A stretch of 64,000 nt of DNA from Limnohabitans sp. Bal53 (lineage in GTDB: Bacteria > Pseudomonadota > Gammaproteobacteria > Burkholderiales > Burkholderiaceae_C): the NCBI RefSeq assembly GCF_003063355.1, contig NZ_NESH01000003.1, forward strand, positions 186,001 through 250,000, read 5' to 3'. The notes beneath the pieces were generated by a model that saw only the letters and a program-made list of their open reading frames with translations, ran no database searches and was not told the DNA's origin. The number at the start of each line of letters is the position of its first letter. Within the stretch, counting starts at the first letter, position 1. The translations under genes were made by a program, and so were the position numbers. Positions 45,790-54,252 of the stretch are shown piece after piece.

Positions 45790-47250
45790 ATGATTTCACG
45801 CGAACCCACCATCGAACGCCTGGCCACGGCCCGCTCTCTCTTGCTGGAGCCTTTTGGCCTGGACGAAACCCACCTCAGCCGCGCTTTGGCCGCCATCAAG
45901 GCCCACGCTGTGGACGACGCCGATCTGTACTTCCAGTACACCCGCTCTGAAGGTTGGAGCCTGGAGGAAGGCATCGTCAAGACCGGCAGCTTCAGCATTG
46001 ACCAAGGTGTGGGCGTGCGGGCCGTATCCGGCGAGAAAACCGCCTTCGCCTACTCGGACGACATCTCCGAAGCCTCTTTGATGGATGCGGCCATGACGGT
46101 GCGCACCATTGCGCAGGCGACACAAAACAAACGCATCAAAGTGCCAGCCCGCAAGGTATCGGCCAGTCGCTCTCTCTACCCCTCGCTCGATCCGATGTCC
46201 ACCTTGGACAGCACGGCCAAAGTGAATTTGCTCGGCCGTGTCGAGAAAATTGCCCGCGCCAAAGACCCGCGTGTGGTGCAGGTCATGGCCGGTTTGGCCA
46301 CCGAATATGACGTGGTCATGGTGGCCCGCGCCGACGGCACCCTGGCCGCCGACGTGCGCCCCTTGATCCGCCTGTCGGTCACGGTGATCGCAGAGCAGAA
46401 CGGCCGCCGTGAAGTGGGCAGCAGTGGCGGCGGTGGCCGCTTTGGCCTGGCCTACTTTGACGATGGCATGGTCGAGAGCTATGTGCAAGAAGCCGTGTCG
46501 GCCGCACTCATCAACCTCGAAGCCCGCCCTGCACCTGCAGGCGAGATGACGGTGGTGCTGGGCAATGGCTGGCCTGGCGTGCTGCTGCACGAAGCCGTGG
46601 GCCACGGCCTGGAGGGCGACTTCAACCGCAAGGGCTCGAGCGCTTTCAGCGGCCGCATTGGCCAGCGCGTAGCGGCCAAAGGCGTCACTGTGCTCGACGA
46701 TGGCACCATCTCTGACCGCCGTGGTTCTCTGAACGTGGACGACGAAGGCCACGCCACCCAAAAGAACGTGCTGATCGAAGACGGCATCTTGCGCGGCTAC
46801 ATCCAGGATTCGATGAACGCCCGCTTGATGGGTGTCAAGCCCACGGGCAACGGCCGCCGCGAAAGTTATGCCCATGTGCCCATGCCCCGCATGACCAACA
46901 CCTACATGTTGGGTGGCGACAAAAGCCCCGAAGAGATCGTGGCCAGCATCAAAAAAGGCTTGTACGCCACCAACTTCGCGGGCGGCCAGGTGGACATCAC
47001 CAGTGGCAAGTTCGTGTTCTCGGCCAGCCAGGCGTATTGGGTGGAAAACGGCAAGATCCAATACCCCGTCAAAGGCGCAACCCTGATCGGCAGTGGTCCC
47101 GAGTCGCTCAAGAAGATCAGCATGATCGGCAACGACATGAAGCTCGACTCGGGTGTGGGCACCTGCGGCAAAGAGGGCCAGAGCGTGCCTGTCGGGGTGG
47201 GCCAGCCCACGCTGCGCATCGACGGCCTCACCGTGGGCGGCACGGCTTGA
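45790..47250 (+). CDS. tldD: Metalloprotease TldD
   Basis: 486-residue TldD subunit of the TldD/TldE zinc protease, which degrades unfolded peptides and processes modified peptides. The zinc site is [19 protein letters not shown] (HExxxH). [27 protein letters not shown], and [21 protein letters not shown] are nearly identical to E. coli TldD (481 residues). TldE is not in the window. The start is 45790 (MISREPT), 9 bp inside another ATG, because a TACAAT box overlaps the first one. The aroG leader begins 70 bp after its stop. Confidence 0.94.
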   Translation: MISREPTIERLATARSLLLEPFGLDETHLSRALAAIKAHAVDDADLYFQYTRSEGWSLEEGIVKTGSFSIDQGVGVRAVSGEKTAFAYSDDISEASLMDAAMTVRTIAQATQNKRIKVPARKVSASRSLYPSLDPMSTLDSTAKVNLLGRVEKIARAKDPRVVQVMAGLATEYDVVMVARADGTLAADVRPLIRLSVTVIAEQNGRREVGSSGGGGRFGLAYFDDGMVESYVQEAVSAALINLEARPAPAGEMTVVLGNGWPGVLLHEAVGHGLEGDFNRKGSSAFSGRIGQRVAAKGVTVLDDGTISDRRGSLNVDDEGHATQKNVLIEDGILRGYIQDSMNARLMGVKPTGNGRRESYAHVPMPRMTNTYMLGGDKSPEEIVASIKKGLYATNFAGGQVDITSGKFVFSASQAYWVENGKIQYPVKGATLIGSGPESLKKISMIGNDMKLDSGVGTCGKEGQSVPVGVGQPTLRIDGLTVGGTA

Positions 47251-47307
47251 GGGCCTGTTCAGGTTTGCCCTTGGGCGGACCCGTCAGGAAGCGTCAGAAA
47301 CCTGTGA

Positions 47308-47313
47308 TACATT
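47308..47313 (+). promoter_or_regulatory. Possible -10 for the aroG leader transcript
   Basis: TACATT (4 of 6 matches) ends 7 bp before the leader peptide ATG at 47321. No recognisable -35 at normal spacing. If real, the leader peptide would be translated from a leaderless 5' end, consistent with the poor SD before it. Low certainty. Confidence 0.25.
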
Positions 47314-47320
47314 GAAGCCC

Positions 47321-47395
47321 ATGTCTTCGCACATTGCTTTTTACTTTTTTTATTTTTGGTTCTCAGTCCCCGGCGGACGAGAGGCGAGCGCATAA
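47321..47395 (+). CDS. Aromatic leader peptide of the aroG attenuator
   Basis: A 24-codon reading frame, ATG to TAA. Residues 7-14 are FYFFYFWF (codons 47339-47362): five Phe, two Tyr and one Trp codon in a row, against a very low expectation. This matches the design of PheL-type leader peptides, in which a ribosome slowed at codons for scarce aminoacyl-tRNAs controls an RNA switch. It is followed by alternative hairpins and aroG, encoding the first enzyme of the aromatic pathway. Mixing all three aromatic amino acids fits a gene needed for all three. Confidence 0.9.
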   Translation: MSSHIAFYFFYFWFSVPGGREASA

Positions 47396-47425
47396 GCACC
47401 CGAACATCTCGATACACACCGCCGG
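47370..47425 (+). promoter_or_regulatory. Antiterminator arm of the aroG attenuator
   Basis: CCGGCGG (47370-47376) and CGAGA (47378-47382) in the 3' half of the leader frame can pair with CCGCCGG (47419-47425) and TCTCG (47407-47411). This forms a two-part stem that sequesters the 5' arm of the terminator. CCGGCGG is identical to the terminator 3' arm (47437-47443), so the two structures are mutually exclusive. A ribosome held in the early aromatic codons leaves this arm free; one reaching the stop codon blocks it. Confidence 0.8.
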
Positions 47426-47451
47426 AGCTCCAAAGCCCGGCGGTTTTTTTT
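47419..47451 (+). terminator. Rho-independent attenuator terminator before aroG
   Basis: CCGCCGG (47419-47425) pairs with CCGGCGG (47437-47443), with a possible three-pair inner extension. Eight T residues follow (47444-47451). It lies 24 bp after the leader stop and 31 bp before the aroG ATG, so transcription that terminates here never reaches aroG. Confidence 0.9.
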
Positions 47452-47481
47452 CACCTGTTTTTTCAATCTGAGGAGTCCACG

Positions 47482-48603
47482 ATGAACGCCAAAACCGCAG
47501 CCCCCGAGAGCTGGTATCCGAATGCCGCCGACCGAACTGGCCAGACAGACGACGAACGCATCAAGGACATCACCGTGCTCCCACCACCAGAACATTTGAT
47601 TCGCTTTTTTCCGATTGCTGGCACAGCCACGGAAACCCTGATCACGCAAACCCGCCAATCGATCGCCAAGATCGTTCACGGCCAAGACGACCGCTTGCTG
47701 GTCATCATCGGCCCTTGCTCGATCCACGATCCGGCTGCAGCCCTCAATTACGCCCGCCGCCTGAAGCCCCTGCGTGACAAATACGCGGACACCTTGGAAA
47801 TTGTGATGCGCGTGTACTTCGAAAAGCCCCGCACCACCGTGGGCTGGAAGGGCCTGATCAACGACCCCTACCTGGACGAGAGTTACCGCATCGACGAAGG
47901 CCTGCGCATCGCCCGTCAGCTGCTGATCGAGATCAACCGCCAGGGCTTGCCCGCTGGCAGCGAGTTCTTGGATGTGATTTCGCCGCAGTACATCGGCGAC
48001 CTGATCAGCTGGGGCGCCATCGGTGCGCGCACCACCGAAAGCCAGGTGCACCGCGAGTTGGCTTCGGGCTTGTCGGCCCCCATCGGCTTCAAGAACGGGA
48101 CGGACGGCAACATCAAGATTGCGACCGATGCGATCCAAGCCGCAGCCCGTGGCCACCACTTTTTGTCGGTCCATAAGAATGGCCAAGTCGCCATCGTGCA
48201 GACCCAGGGCAACCAGGACTGCCATGTGATTTTGCGCGGCGGCAAAGCGCCCAACTACGACGCTGAAAGCGTGGCAGCCGCTTGCAAAGACCTCGAAGCC
48301 GCCAAGCTGCCTGCCAGTTTGATGGTGGACTGCAGCCACGCCAACAGCAGCAAGAAGCATGATCGTCAGATCGACGTGGCCAAGGACATCGCCGCGCAGA
48401 TCAGCGGCGGCTCACGCCAAGTGTTCGGCGTCATGGTCGAAAGCCACCTGGTGGGCGGTGCCCAGAAATTCACACCCGGCCAGCACGAGGTGGCGAACCT
48501 GACCTACGGCCAGAGCATCACCGACGCCTGCATTGGCTGGGACGACAGCGAAGGCGTTTTGCAGGTGCTGTCGGATGCGGTGAAGGCGCGTCGCGCCGTT
48601 TGA
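47482..48603 (+). CDS. aroG: 3-deoxy-D-arabino-heptulosonate 7-phosphate (DAHP) synthase, class I
   Basis: 373-residue type I alpha DAHP synthase, joining phosphoenolpyruvate and erythrose-4-phosphate in the first step of the shikimate pathway. Conserved sites are VIIGPCSIHDP (metal Cys), RVYFEKPRTTVGWKGLINDP, WGAIGARTTESQVHRELASGLS and the metal-binding MVDCSHANSSKKH. SD AGGAG lies at 47471-47475. The protein resembles AroG/AroF/AroH of E. coli; which aromatic acid inhibits it cannot be told. Expression is probably controlled by the aromatic leader attenuator just upstream. A hairpin terminator follows. Confidence 0.95.
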   Translation: MNAKTAAPESWYPNAADRTGQTDDERIKDITVLPPPEHLIRFFPIAGTATETLITQTRQSIAKIVHGQDDRLLVIIGPCSIHDPAAALNYARRLKPLRDKYADTLEIVMRVYFEKPRTTVGWKGLINDPYLDESYRIDEGLRIARQLLIEINRQGLPAGSEFLDVISPQYIGDLISWGAIGARTTESQVHRELASGLSAPIGFKNGTDGNIKIATDAIQAAARGHHFLSVHKNGQVAIVQTQGNQDCHVILRGGKAPNYDAESVAAACKDLEAAKLPASLMVDCSHANSSKKHDRQIDVAKDIAAQISGGSRQVFGVMVESHLVGGAQKFTPGQHEVANLTYGQSITDACIGWDDSEGVLQVLSDAVKARRAV

Positions 48604-48611
48604 TGCAGGGT

Positions 48612-48645
48612 GCGGCCTTTTGCCCTCATGAGAGGCCGCCCTTTT
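48612..48645 (+). terminator. Terminator after aroG
   Basis: GCGGCCT (48612-48618) and AGGCCGC (48633-48639) form a 7-bp GC-rich stem with a 14-nt loop, followed by CCTTTT (T-run 48642-48645). It begins 8 bp after the aroG stop. mpl converges on it from the other side. Confidence 0.65.
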
Positions 48646-48713
48646 ACCGACGACTGAATGGCTTGTGCGCAAGAATAGCGGCCTGGGGTGTGCTTCCAGC
48701 CAAAGGCGGCGCT

Positions 48714-50084
48714 TCAGTGTCTCGCCAAAGCTTCCAGCAGCTTGGCGTGAATGCCGCCAAAGCCCCCGTTGCTCATGCAGAGCAAGTGGTCGCCGGGTTG
48801 AGCTTGCGCCAGCACCTGTGCAATCACCTCGTCTATGTTGGCGCCCACTTGGGCTTTTGAGCCCATAGGTTCAAGTGCAGATAAGGCATCCCAGCCCAGT
48901 CCGCCTGAATGGCAAAAGGCCAAATCGGCTTCTTCCAGGCTCCAGGGCAGCTGGGCTTTCATGGTGCCGAGCTTCATGGTGTTGCTGCGCGGCTCAAAAA
49001 TAGCCAAGATGCGCGCCTCGCCCACTTGTCGGCGCAGGCCGTTGACGGTCGTGCGGATGGCGGTGGGGTGGTGGGCAAAGTCGTCGTAGACGGTGATGCC
49101 GTTGATGGTGCCGCGCACTTCCATGCGACGTTTGACGTTTTCAAAGCTGGCCAGCGCTTTCGCCGCCACAGCAGGGCTCACGCCCACATGCTCGGCGGCG
49201 GCGATGGTCGCCAGCGCGTTGAGCTGGTTGTGCACGCCGCCAATGGCCCACTGCACCTCGGCGACCGGTTGACCCGCTTGCAGCACTTTGAAATGCGAGG
49301 GCTCGCCTTCGGCCACAAAGTCGCTGACGGCGCTGCCGAAGGTGCGCACTTCGCTCCAGCAGCCTTGGCCCAGCACCCGGGTCAGACTTTCTTCCAGGCC
49401 GTTGACCACCACCCGGCCCGAGCCGGGCACGGTGCGCACCAAGTGGTGGAACTGGCGCTCAATGGCGGCCAGATCATCAAAAATGTCGGCGTGGTCGAAT
49501 TCCAGGTTGTTCAGGATGGCGGTGCGTGGGCGGTAGTGCACAAACTTGCTGCGCTTGTCAAAAAAGGCGGTGTCGTATTCGTCGGCTTCGATCACGAAAT
49601 ACTTTCCGCCACCCAGCCGGGCCGACACACCAAAGTTGAGCGGCACGCCGCCGACCAAAAAGCCCGGCTGCAGCCCGGCTTGCTCGAGCACCCAGGTGAG
49701 CATCGAGGTGGTGGTGGTTTTGCCGTGGGTGCCTGCAACCGCCAGCACATGTTGACCTTGCAGCACATGCTCGGCCAACCACTGCGGGCCACTGGTGTAG
49801 GGGGCGCCGGCTTCCAAGATCGCTTCCATCAGCGGGAATTTGGGGTTGCCATCGGCCAGTCGGGCGCGGCTGACCACGTTGCCGATCACGTACATGTCGG
49901 GTTGAAGGGCCATCTGGTCGGCGTCAAAACCTTCGATCAGCTCGATGCCCAAGGCCCGCAGCTGGTCGCTCATGGGCGGGTAAACGCCTGCGTCACACCC
50001 CGTGACACGATGCCCAGCTTCGCGGGCCAGTGCAGCCAGGCCCCCCATGAAGGTGCCACAAATGCCCAATATATGTATATGCAT
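48714..50084 (-). CDS. mpl: UDP-N-acetylmuramate:L-Ala-gamma-D-Glu-meso-DAP ligase
   Basis: 456-residue Mur-ligase family enzyme recycling the cell-wall tripeptide onto UDP-MurNAc in the cytosol. N-terminal MHIHILGICGTFMGGLAALARE (first 10 residues are the nucleotide loop), ATP-binding VAGTHGKTTTTSM, and FEPRSNTMKLG are typical of Mpl. AmpD, acting one step earlier in the same recycling route, is encoded at about 60.6 kb. A TAAAAT hexamer 6 bp before the ATG and no SD suggest a leaderless message. Divergent from the next gene. Confidence 0.95.
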   Translation of the reverse strand: MHIHILGICGTFMGGLAALAREAGHRVTGCDAGVYPPMSDQLRALGIELIEGFDADQMALQPDMYVIGNVVSRARLADGNPKFPLMEAILEAGAPYTSGPQWLAEHVLQGQHVLAVAGTHGKTTTTSMLTWVLEQAGLQPGFLVGGVPLNFGVSARLGGGKYFVIEADEYDTAFFDKRSKFVHYRPRTAILNNLEFDHADIFDDLAAIERQFHHLVRTVPGSGRVVVNGLEESLTRVLGQGCWSEVRTFGSAVSDFVAEGEPSHFKVLQAGQPVAEVQWAIGGVHNQLNALATIAAAEHVGVSPAVAAKALASFENVKRRMEVRGTINGITVYDDFAHHPTAIRTTVNGLRRQVGEARILAIFEPRSNTMKLGTMKAQLPWSLEEADLAFCHSGGLGWDALSALEPMGSKAQVGANIDEVIAQVLAQAQPGDHLLCMSNGGFGGIHAKLLEALARH

Positions 50085-50090
50085 ACCCGG

Positions 50091-50096
50091 ATTTTA
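50091..50096 (-). promoter_or_regulatory. -10-like TAAAAT before mpl
   Basis: On the minus strand TAAAAT (5 of 6) ends 6 bp before the mpl ATG. A TTCAGA (4 of 6 to TTGACA) lies 18 bp upstream of it. The divergent gene at 50156 has CACAAT (50142-50147) 8 bp before its own ATG, so two promoters seem packed into 71 bp. Confidence 0.45.
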
Positions 50097-50155
50097 GGGG
50101 GCCATCGGGCGCAGTCTGAACTGCGGCCACTTGGGGCAGGTCACAATGGGTGCCC

Positions 50156-50740
50156 ATGAACGATCTTGCCCTTGAAATTGCTGCCACTGCGGCCCGTCTG
50201 GTGGTGGAAGAAGGCTTGGCCTTTGGCCCGGCCAAACACCGGGCCCTGAAAGAGTTGGGTCTGCCCTCACGTACCGCTTTGCCCACCAACGACGTGGTTG
50301 AGGCCGAGGTGCGGGACTACATTGCGCTGTTTTGCAGCGACACCCAGCCCGGCGAGTTGTTGGCCTTGCGTGGATTGGCCCGGGTCTGGATGCAGCGCCT
50401 GAGCGAATTTCGTCCGCACTTGGGCGGTGCGGTCTGGCAAGGCTGGGCCACGCGTTTGTGCGATGTGGATTTGGCCTTGTTTTGTGATGACCCCAAATCG
50501 GCCGAAATCGCCTTGATCAACCAGAATCAGCGCTACGAGGCGCAAACCGTGCGCGGTCTGCATGGCAACGACGTGGAGGTGCTGAGTTTGCACAGTTTTT
50601 GTGAAGCCTTGAACGAGGATGTGGGTGTGCACCTGCGCATTTACGACTTGGACGATCTGCGCGGGGCTTTGCTGCCCGATGCGCAAGGCCGCTCGCCACG
50701 GGGTGATTTGGCCGCTTTGGAGCGCCTGCTGGCGGCATGA
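50156..50740 (+). CDS. Uncharacterised cytosolic protein
   Basis: 194 residues, not recognised. It has an N-terminal helical part (LEIAATAARLVVEEGLAFGPAKHRALKELGL, charged and Ala-rich; first 20 residues are enough to recognise the run), then TALPTNDVVEAEVRDYIALF and a central WQGWATRLCDVDLALFCDDPKSAEIALINQ segment suggesting an alpha/beta fold with acidic sites. There is no signal peptide or membrane segment. Start ATG 50156 is favoured over GTG 50150. Its stop overlaps the TlpA-like gene by 4 bp. The WATRLxDVDLAL pattern with paired Asp is reminiscent of nucleotidyltransferases, but this is a weak guess. Confidence 0.8.
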   Translation: MNDLALEIAATAARLVVEEGLAFGPAKHRALKELGLPSRTALPTNDVVEAEVRDYIALFCSDTQPGELLALRGLARVWMQRLSEFRPHLGGAVWQGWATRLCDVDLALFCDDPKSAEIALINQNQRYEAQTVRGLHGNDVEVLSLHSFCEALNEDVGVHLRIYDLDDLRGALLPDAQGRSPRGDLAALERLLAA

Positions 50741-51297
50741 AAGACAATTCAAGCATGAATACTTCCACCTCAACCCCCTCCAGACGCCACTTGCTTTGGG
50801 GGGCAGGCGCTGCTGCCGCTGTCGCCGGAGTCGGCGTGGCCATGTGGCGTTATGAGCCCCGGGGCGTGGCCGACGCCGCAAGCCACCCGTTGTGGGCCCA
50901 GCAATTCGAGACGCCCTCGGGCGAGGCTTTGGCCATGGCCGGTTTTCAGGGCAAACCCTTGTTGCTGAACTTTTGGGCTACTTGGTGCCCGCCCTGTATC
51001 GAAGAATTGCCGATGATCGATGCCTTCTGGCGTGAAAATACCGCCAACGGTCATCAAGTGGTGGCTTTGGCCATTGATCAGCCCAGTGCTGTACGAAAGT
51101 TCCTCGGCCGTCAACCCTTGGGTTTTCCGGTGGGGCTGGTTGGTCTGGAGGGCACCCAATTGGCCAAATCTTTGGGCAATGCTGCAGGCGGTTTGCCTTT
51201 CACTGTGTTTTTCAAAGCAGATGGCAGCATTTGGCGACAAAAGATGGGGCAACTCACGGCCGATGATTTGGCCCAGTGGCGCAGCGCCACCCTTTGA
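50737..51297 (+). CDS. TlpA/ResA-type thiol-disulfide oxidoreductase
   Basis: 186-residue membrane-tethered thioredoxin-like protein on the periplasmic side. The N-terminus has SRRHLLWGAGAAAAVAGVGVA, a twin-Arg-like signal or anchor. The thioredoxin fold has WATWCPPCIEELP with active-site C84-C87 and a cis-Pro segment GLPFTVFF. Such proteins reduce disulfides for cytochrome c maturation or other envelope targets. ATG overlaps the preceding gene by 4 bp; an internal ATG at 50755 is possible. AccB follows after 160 bp. Confidence 0.88.
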   Translation: MKDNSSMNTSTSTPSRRHLLWGAGAAAAVAGVGVAMWRYEPRGVADAASHPLWAQQFETPSGEALAMAGFQGKPLLLNFWATWCPPCIEELPMIDAFWRENTANGHQVVALAIDQPSAVRKFLGRQPLGFPVGLVGLEGTQLAKSLGNAAGGLPFTVFFKADGSIWRQKMGQLTADDLAQWRSATL

Positions 51298-51457
51298 CGC
51301 ACCGAGGGCCGAATGAGCAGGTGCAAGAGCGGTAGAAAACTGTGCCGTGGCTGAGGTGTACCGTCGCTGTTCGCTTAAGAAAAGATAAATTCAAGGGTTT
51401 TGACTGGAATTTGGTGTAAATTCGCTCCATTACATGTGCTCAAGCAATGGAGGATCT

Positions 51458-51916
51458 ATGGATTTGCGCAAACTCAAAACACTGATTGACTTGGTGTCCG
51501 ACTCGAACGTGTCGGAGCTGGAAATCACCGAAGCCGAAGGCAAGGTCCGTATCGTCAAGAGCATGGGTGTGGCCCAACCGGTGGTGATGCAGCAAGCCGC
51601 TCCCGTGGCCGCAGCGCCTGTCATGGCTGCACCCGCCGTGGCCGCAGTGGAGGCCGCACCTGTGTTGGCTGCAGCACCCGCTGGCCACGCCGTGAAGTCG
51701 CCCATGGTCGGTACTTTCTATCGCTCCTCCAGCCCAGGTGCTGCACCATTCATCCAAATTGGCTCGGTGGTTAAAGAGGGCGACACCTTGTGCATCATCG
51801 AAGCCATGAAGATCCTCAACGAGATCGAGTCTGACAAGTCCGGCACGGTCACGCAGATTCTGTGTGAAAACGGCCAAGCCGTGGAATACGGTCAGCCTCT
51901 TTTCATCGTCGAATAA
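51458..51916 (+). CDS. accB: Biotin carboxyl carrier protein of acetyl-CoA carboxylase
   Basis: 152-residue BCCP. N-terminal [20 protein letters not shown], an Ala/Pro-rich flexible linker (about 45-78), and a biotinyl domain with biotinylation Lys118 in [12 protein letters not shown] and the protruding thumb region [11 protein letters not shown]. It carries the carboxyl group between AccC and AccAD in fatty-acid synthesis. SD GGAGG lies 8 bp before the ATG. AccC follows after 15 bp. Confidence 0.97.
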   Translation: MDLRKLKTLIDLVSDSNVSELEITEAEGKVRIVKSMGVAQPVVMQQAAPVAAAPVMAAPAVAAVEAAPVLAAAPAGHAVKSPMVGTFYRSSSPGAAPFIQIGSVVKEGDTLCIIEAMKILNEIESDKSGTVTQILCENGQAVEYGQPLFIVE

Positions 51917-51931
51917 AACCACGGGGATTTC

Positions 51932-53281
51932 ATGTTCAAGAAAATCCTGGTCGCCAACCGAGGCGAAATCGCCTTGCGCATCCAGCGCGCTTGTCGCGAA
52001 TTGGGCGTCAAGGCGGTGATGGTCTATTCCGAAGCCGATAAAGAAGCCAAATACGTCAAGTTGGCCGAAGAAGCGGTTTGTATCGGTCCTGCGGCATCTC
52101 CGCTGAGCTACCTCAATATGCCCGCCATCATCTCGGCTGCCGAGGTGACGGACGCCGAGGCGATTCACCCCGGTTATGGCTTTTTGAGCGAGAACGCCGA
52201 CTTTGCCGAGCGGGTGGAGAAAAGCGGTTTCCAGTTCATTGGTCCAACGCCCGAGTCGATCCGCATCATGGGTGACAAGGTGTCGGCTAAGCAGGCCATG
52301 ATCCGTGCGGGCGTGCCCTGCGTACCCGGCTCCGAAGGTGAATTGCCCGATGACCCGGTGCAAATCCGCCGCATCGCCAAGGCCGTGGGTTACCCGGTCA
52401 TCATCAAGGCCGCTGGCGGTGGTGGTGGTCGCGGCATGCGCGTGGTGCACACCGAGGCGGCGCTCGTCAACGCGGTGCAAATGACCAAGGCCGAAGCCGG
52501 TGCTGCCTTTGGCAATCCGGCCGTCTACATGGAAAAGTTCTTGCAGAACCCGCGCCATGTGGAAATCCAAATCATGGCTGACAAGCACCGCAACGCCGTT
52601 TATTTGGGCGAGCGCGACTGCTCCATGCAGCGGCGTCACCAAAAGGTGATCGAAGAGGCCCCGGCACCAGGTATTCCCCGCAAGCTGATCGACAAGATTG
52701 GTGAGCGCTGCGTAGCTGCCTGCAAGAAGATCAATTACCGGGGTGCGGGCACCTTCGAGTTCTTGTATGAAAACGGCGAGTTTTATTTCATCGAGATGAA
52801 TACCCGCGTGCAGGTCGAGCACCCGGTGACCGAGTGGGTCACGGGCGTGGACATCGTCAAGACACAGATCATGGTCGCTGCGGGTGAGAGGCTGCCCTTC
52901 ACTCAAAAGCAGATCCAGATTCGGGGCCACGCCATCGAGTGCCGTATCAACGCCGAAGATCCTTTTAAGTTCACGCCTTCGCCCGGGCGCGTCACGTCTT
53001 GGCACATGCCTGGTGGCCCCGGTGTACGGGTCGATTCGCACGTCTACAACAACTACTTTGTGCCACCGAACTACGACTCGATGATTGGCAAACTGATCGT
53101 GCATGGCGACACCCGAGAACAGGCCTTGGCCCGCATGCAAACTGCTTTGAACGAGACGGTGATCGAGGGCATCAACACCAACGTGCCCTTGCACCGCGAG
53201 TTGATGGTCGACGCCAAGTTCATGCAAGGCGGCACCAACATCCATTATTTGGAACACTGGCTGAGCCAGCACAAGCGTTGA
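51932..53281 (+). CDS. accC: Biotin carboxylase subunit of acetyl-CoA carboxylase
   Basis: 449-residue ATP-grasp enzyme that carboxylates the biotin on AccB. The N-terminus is [20 protein letters not shown]. The glycine-rich ATP loop is [26 protein letters not shown] and the catalytic region [14 protein letters not shown] are intact. Length equals E. coli AccC (449). Co-transcribed with accB (15 bp) and prmA (6 bp). Confidence 0.98.
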   Translation: MFKKILVANRGEIALRIQRACRELGVKAVMVYSEADKEAKYVKLAEEAVCIGPAASPLSYLNMPAIISAAEVTDAEAIHPGYGFLSENADFAERVEKSGFQFIGPTPESIRIMGDKVSAKQAMIRAGVPCVPGSEGELPDDPVQIRRIAKAVGYPVIIKAAGGGGGRGMRVVHTEAALVNAVQMTKAEAGAAFGNPAVYMEKFLQNPRHVEIQIMADKHRNAVYLGERDCSMQRRHQKVIEEAPAPGIPRKLIDKIGERCVAACKKINYRGAGTFEFLYENGEFYFIEMNTRVQVEHPVTEWVTGVDIVKTQIMVAAGERLPFTQKQIQIRGHAIECRINAEDPFKFTPSPGRVTSWHMPGGPGVRVDSHVYNNYFVPPNYDSMIGKLIVHGDTREQALARMQTALNETVIEGINTNVPLHRELMVDAKFMQGGTNIHYLEHWLSQHKR

Positions 53282-53287
53282 ACTTTT

Positions 53288-54184
53288 ATGTATGAACTGA
53301 GCCTGTTGTGCCCCGAAGACCGGGTGGATGTGCTGAGCGATGCGCTGGACGCCCTGGACGCCTTGAGTGTTTCGGTGGAAGACGCGGATGCCCAGACCCC
53401 TGCCGAACAAGCCCTGTTTGGCGAACCTGGCATGCCCCCCCCCAAAGACGGCTGGCAGCGTTCACGCATGGTGGCCTTGTTTGCCCAGGAAGTGGCGGCC
53501 AAGGAGGCGGCGGTTTTGTTGGGTGCCCAGGACTTTTTCGAGGAATGCCAGTTGCTTGGCATCCAGTCCGTGGAAGACCAAGACTGGGTGCGTTTGACCC
53601 AGTCGCAGTTTGCGCCGGTCGAGGTGACCCCCGATTTCTGGATCGTGCCGACTTGGCACGAGCCGCCCGAACAAGCCCGGCAGATCATCCGACTCGACCC
53701 CGGCCTGGCTTTTGGAACCGGCACCCACCCCACCACCCGCATGTGTCTGCGCTGGATTGCCCAGCACGGCTTGCAAGGGCAGCGTGTGCTCGACTACGGT
53801 TGTGGCTCGGGCATTCTGGCCATTGGCGCGGCCAAATACGGTGCCACTCACATCGACGCGGTGGACATCGACGAAGCGGCGGTGACTTCGACCGAACTGA
53901 ATGCGCAGGCCAACGGTGTGCGATTGCAAGCGGGTTTGCCCGACAAAGCACAAGGTCAGTACGAGACCGTGCTGGCCAATATTCTGGCCACACCCTTGAA
54001 GGTGCTGGCCCCTCTGTTGTGTTCTTATGTGGCCCCTGGTGGACACTTGGTCTTGGCCGGTATCTTGGAGCGGCAGGCCGAGGAGCTCCAAGCCGCTTAT
54101 GCGCCTTGGGCGTCCCTTGAGGTGGCCGACACCCAAGAAGGCTGGATCCTGATGACCGCCCGGGTTTTGGCTCGACCCGCTTGA
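53288..54184 (+). CDS. prmA: Ribosomal protein L11 methyltransferase
   Basis: 298-residue SAM-dependent enzyme trimethylating ribosomal protein L11. The N-terminal substrate-binding domain is followed by IIRLDPGLAFGTGTHPTTRMCL and SAM motif I VLDYGCGSGILAIGA, then NILATPLKVLAPLL (NxxA active-site motif). Start MYELSLLCPED at 53288, 6 bp after accC. The accB-accC-prmA order is conserved in Burkholderiales. Confidence 0.95.
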   Translation: MYELSLLCPEDRVDVLSDALDALDALSVSVEDADAQTPAEQALFGEPGMPPPKDGWQRSRMVALFAQEVAAKEAAVLLGAQDFFEECQLLGIQSVEDQDWVRLTQSQFAPVEVTPDFWIVPTWHEPPEQARQIIRLDPGLAFGTGTHPTTRMCLRWIAQHGLQGQRVLDYGCGSGILAIGAAKYGATHIDAVDIDEAAVTSTELNAQANGVRLQAGLPDKAQGQYETVLANILATPLKVLAPLLCSYVAPGGHLVLAGILERQAEELQAAYAPWASLEVADTQEGWILMTARVLARPA

Positions 54185-54240
54185 TGGGGATCATGGCTGG
54201 CTGCGGTCAATGAACATCCCTTGGTCTGCTTGAGCCTGTC

Positions 54241-54246
54241 TACAAT
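54241..54246 (+). promoter_or_regulatory. -10-like TACAAT before the DUF3426 gene
   Basis: TACAAT (5 of 6) ends 6 bp before the ATG at 54253. No SD is present. A TTGGTC at 54221-54226 is only 14 bp upstream, a poor -35. It suggests a separate, leaderless transcript for the DUF3426 gene despite its place behind prmA. Confidence 0.4.
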
Positions 54247-54252
54247 CAGGCC

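Noticed and set aside
51440..53410. 656-codon minus-strand open frame opposite accB/accC
   Set aside because: Antisense shadow of two of the most conserved genes in the window; no RBS or motif.
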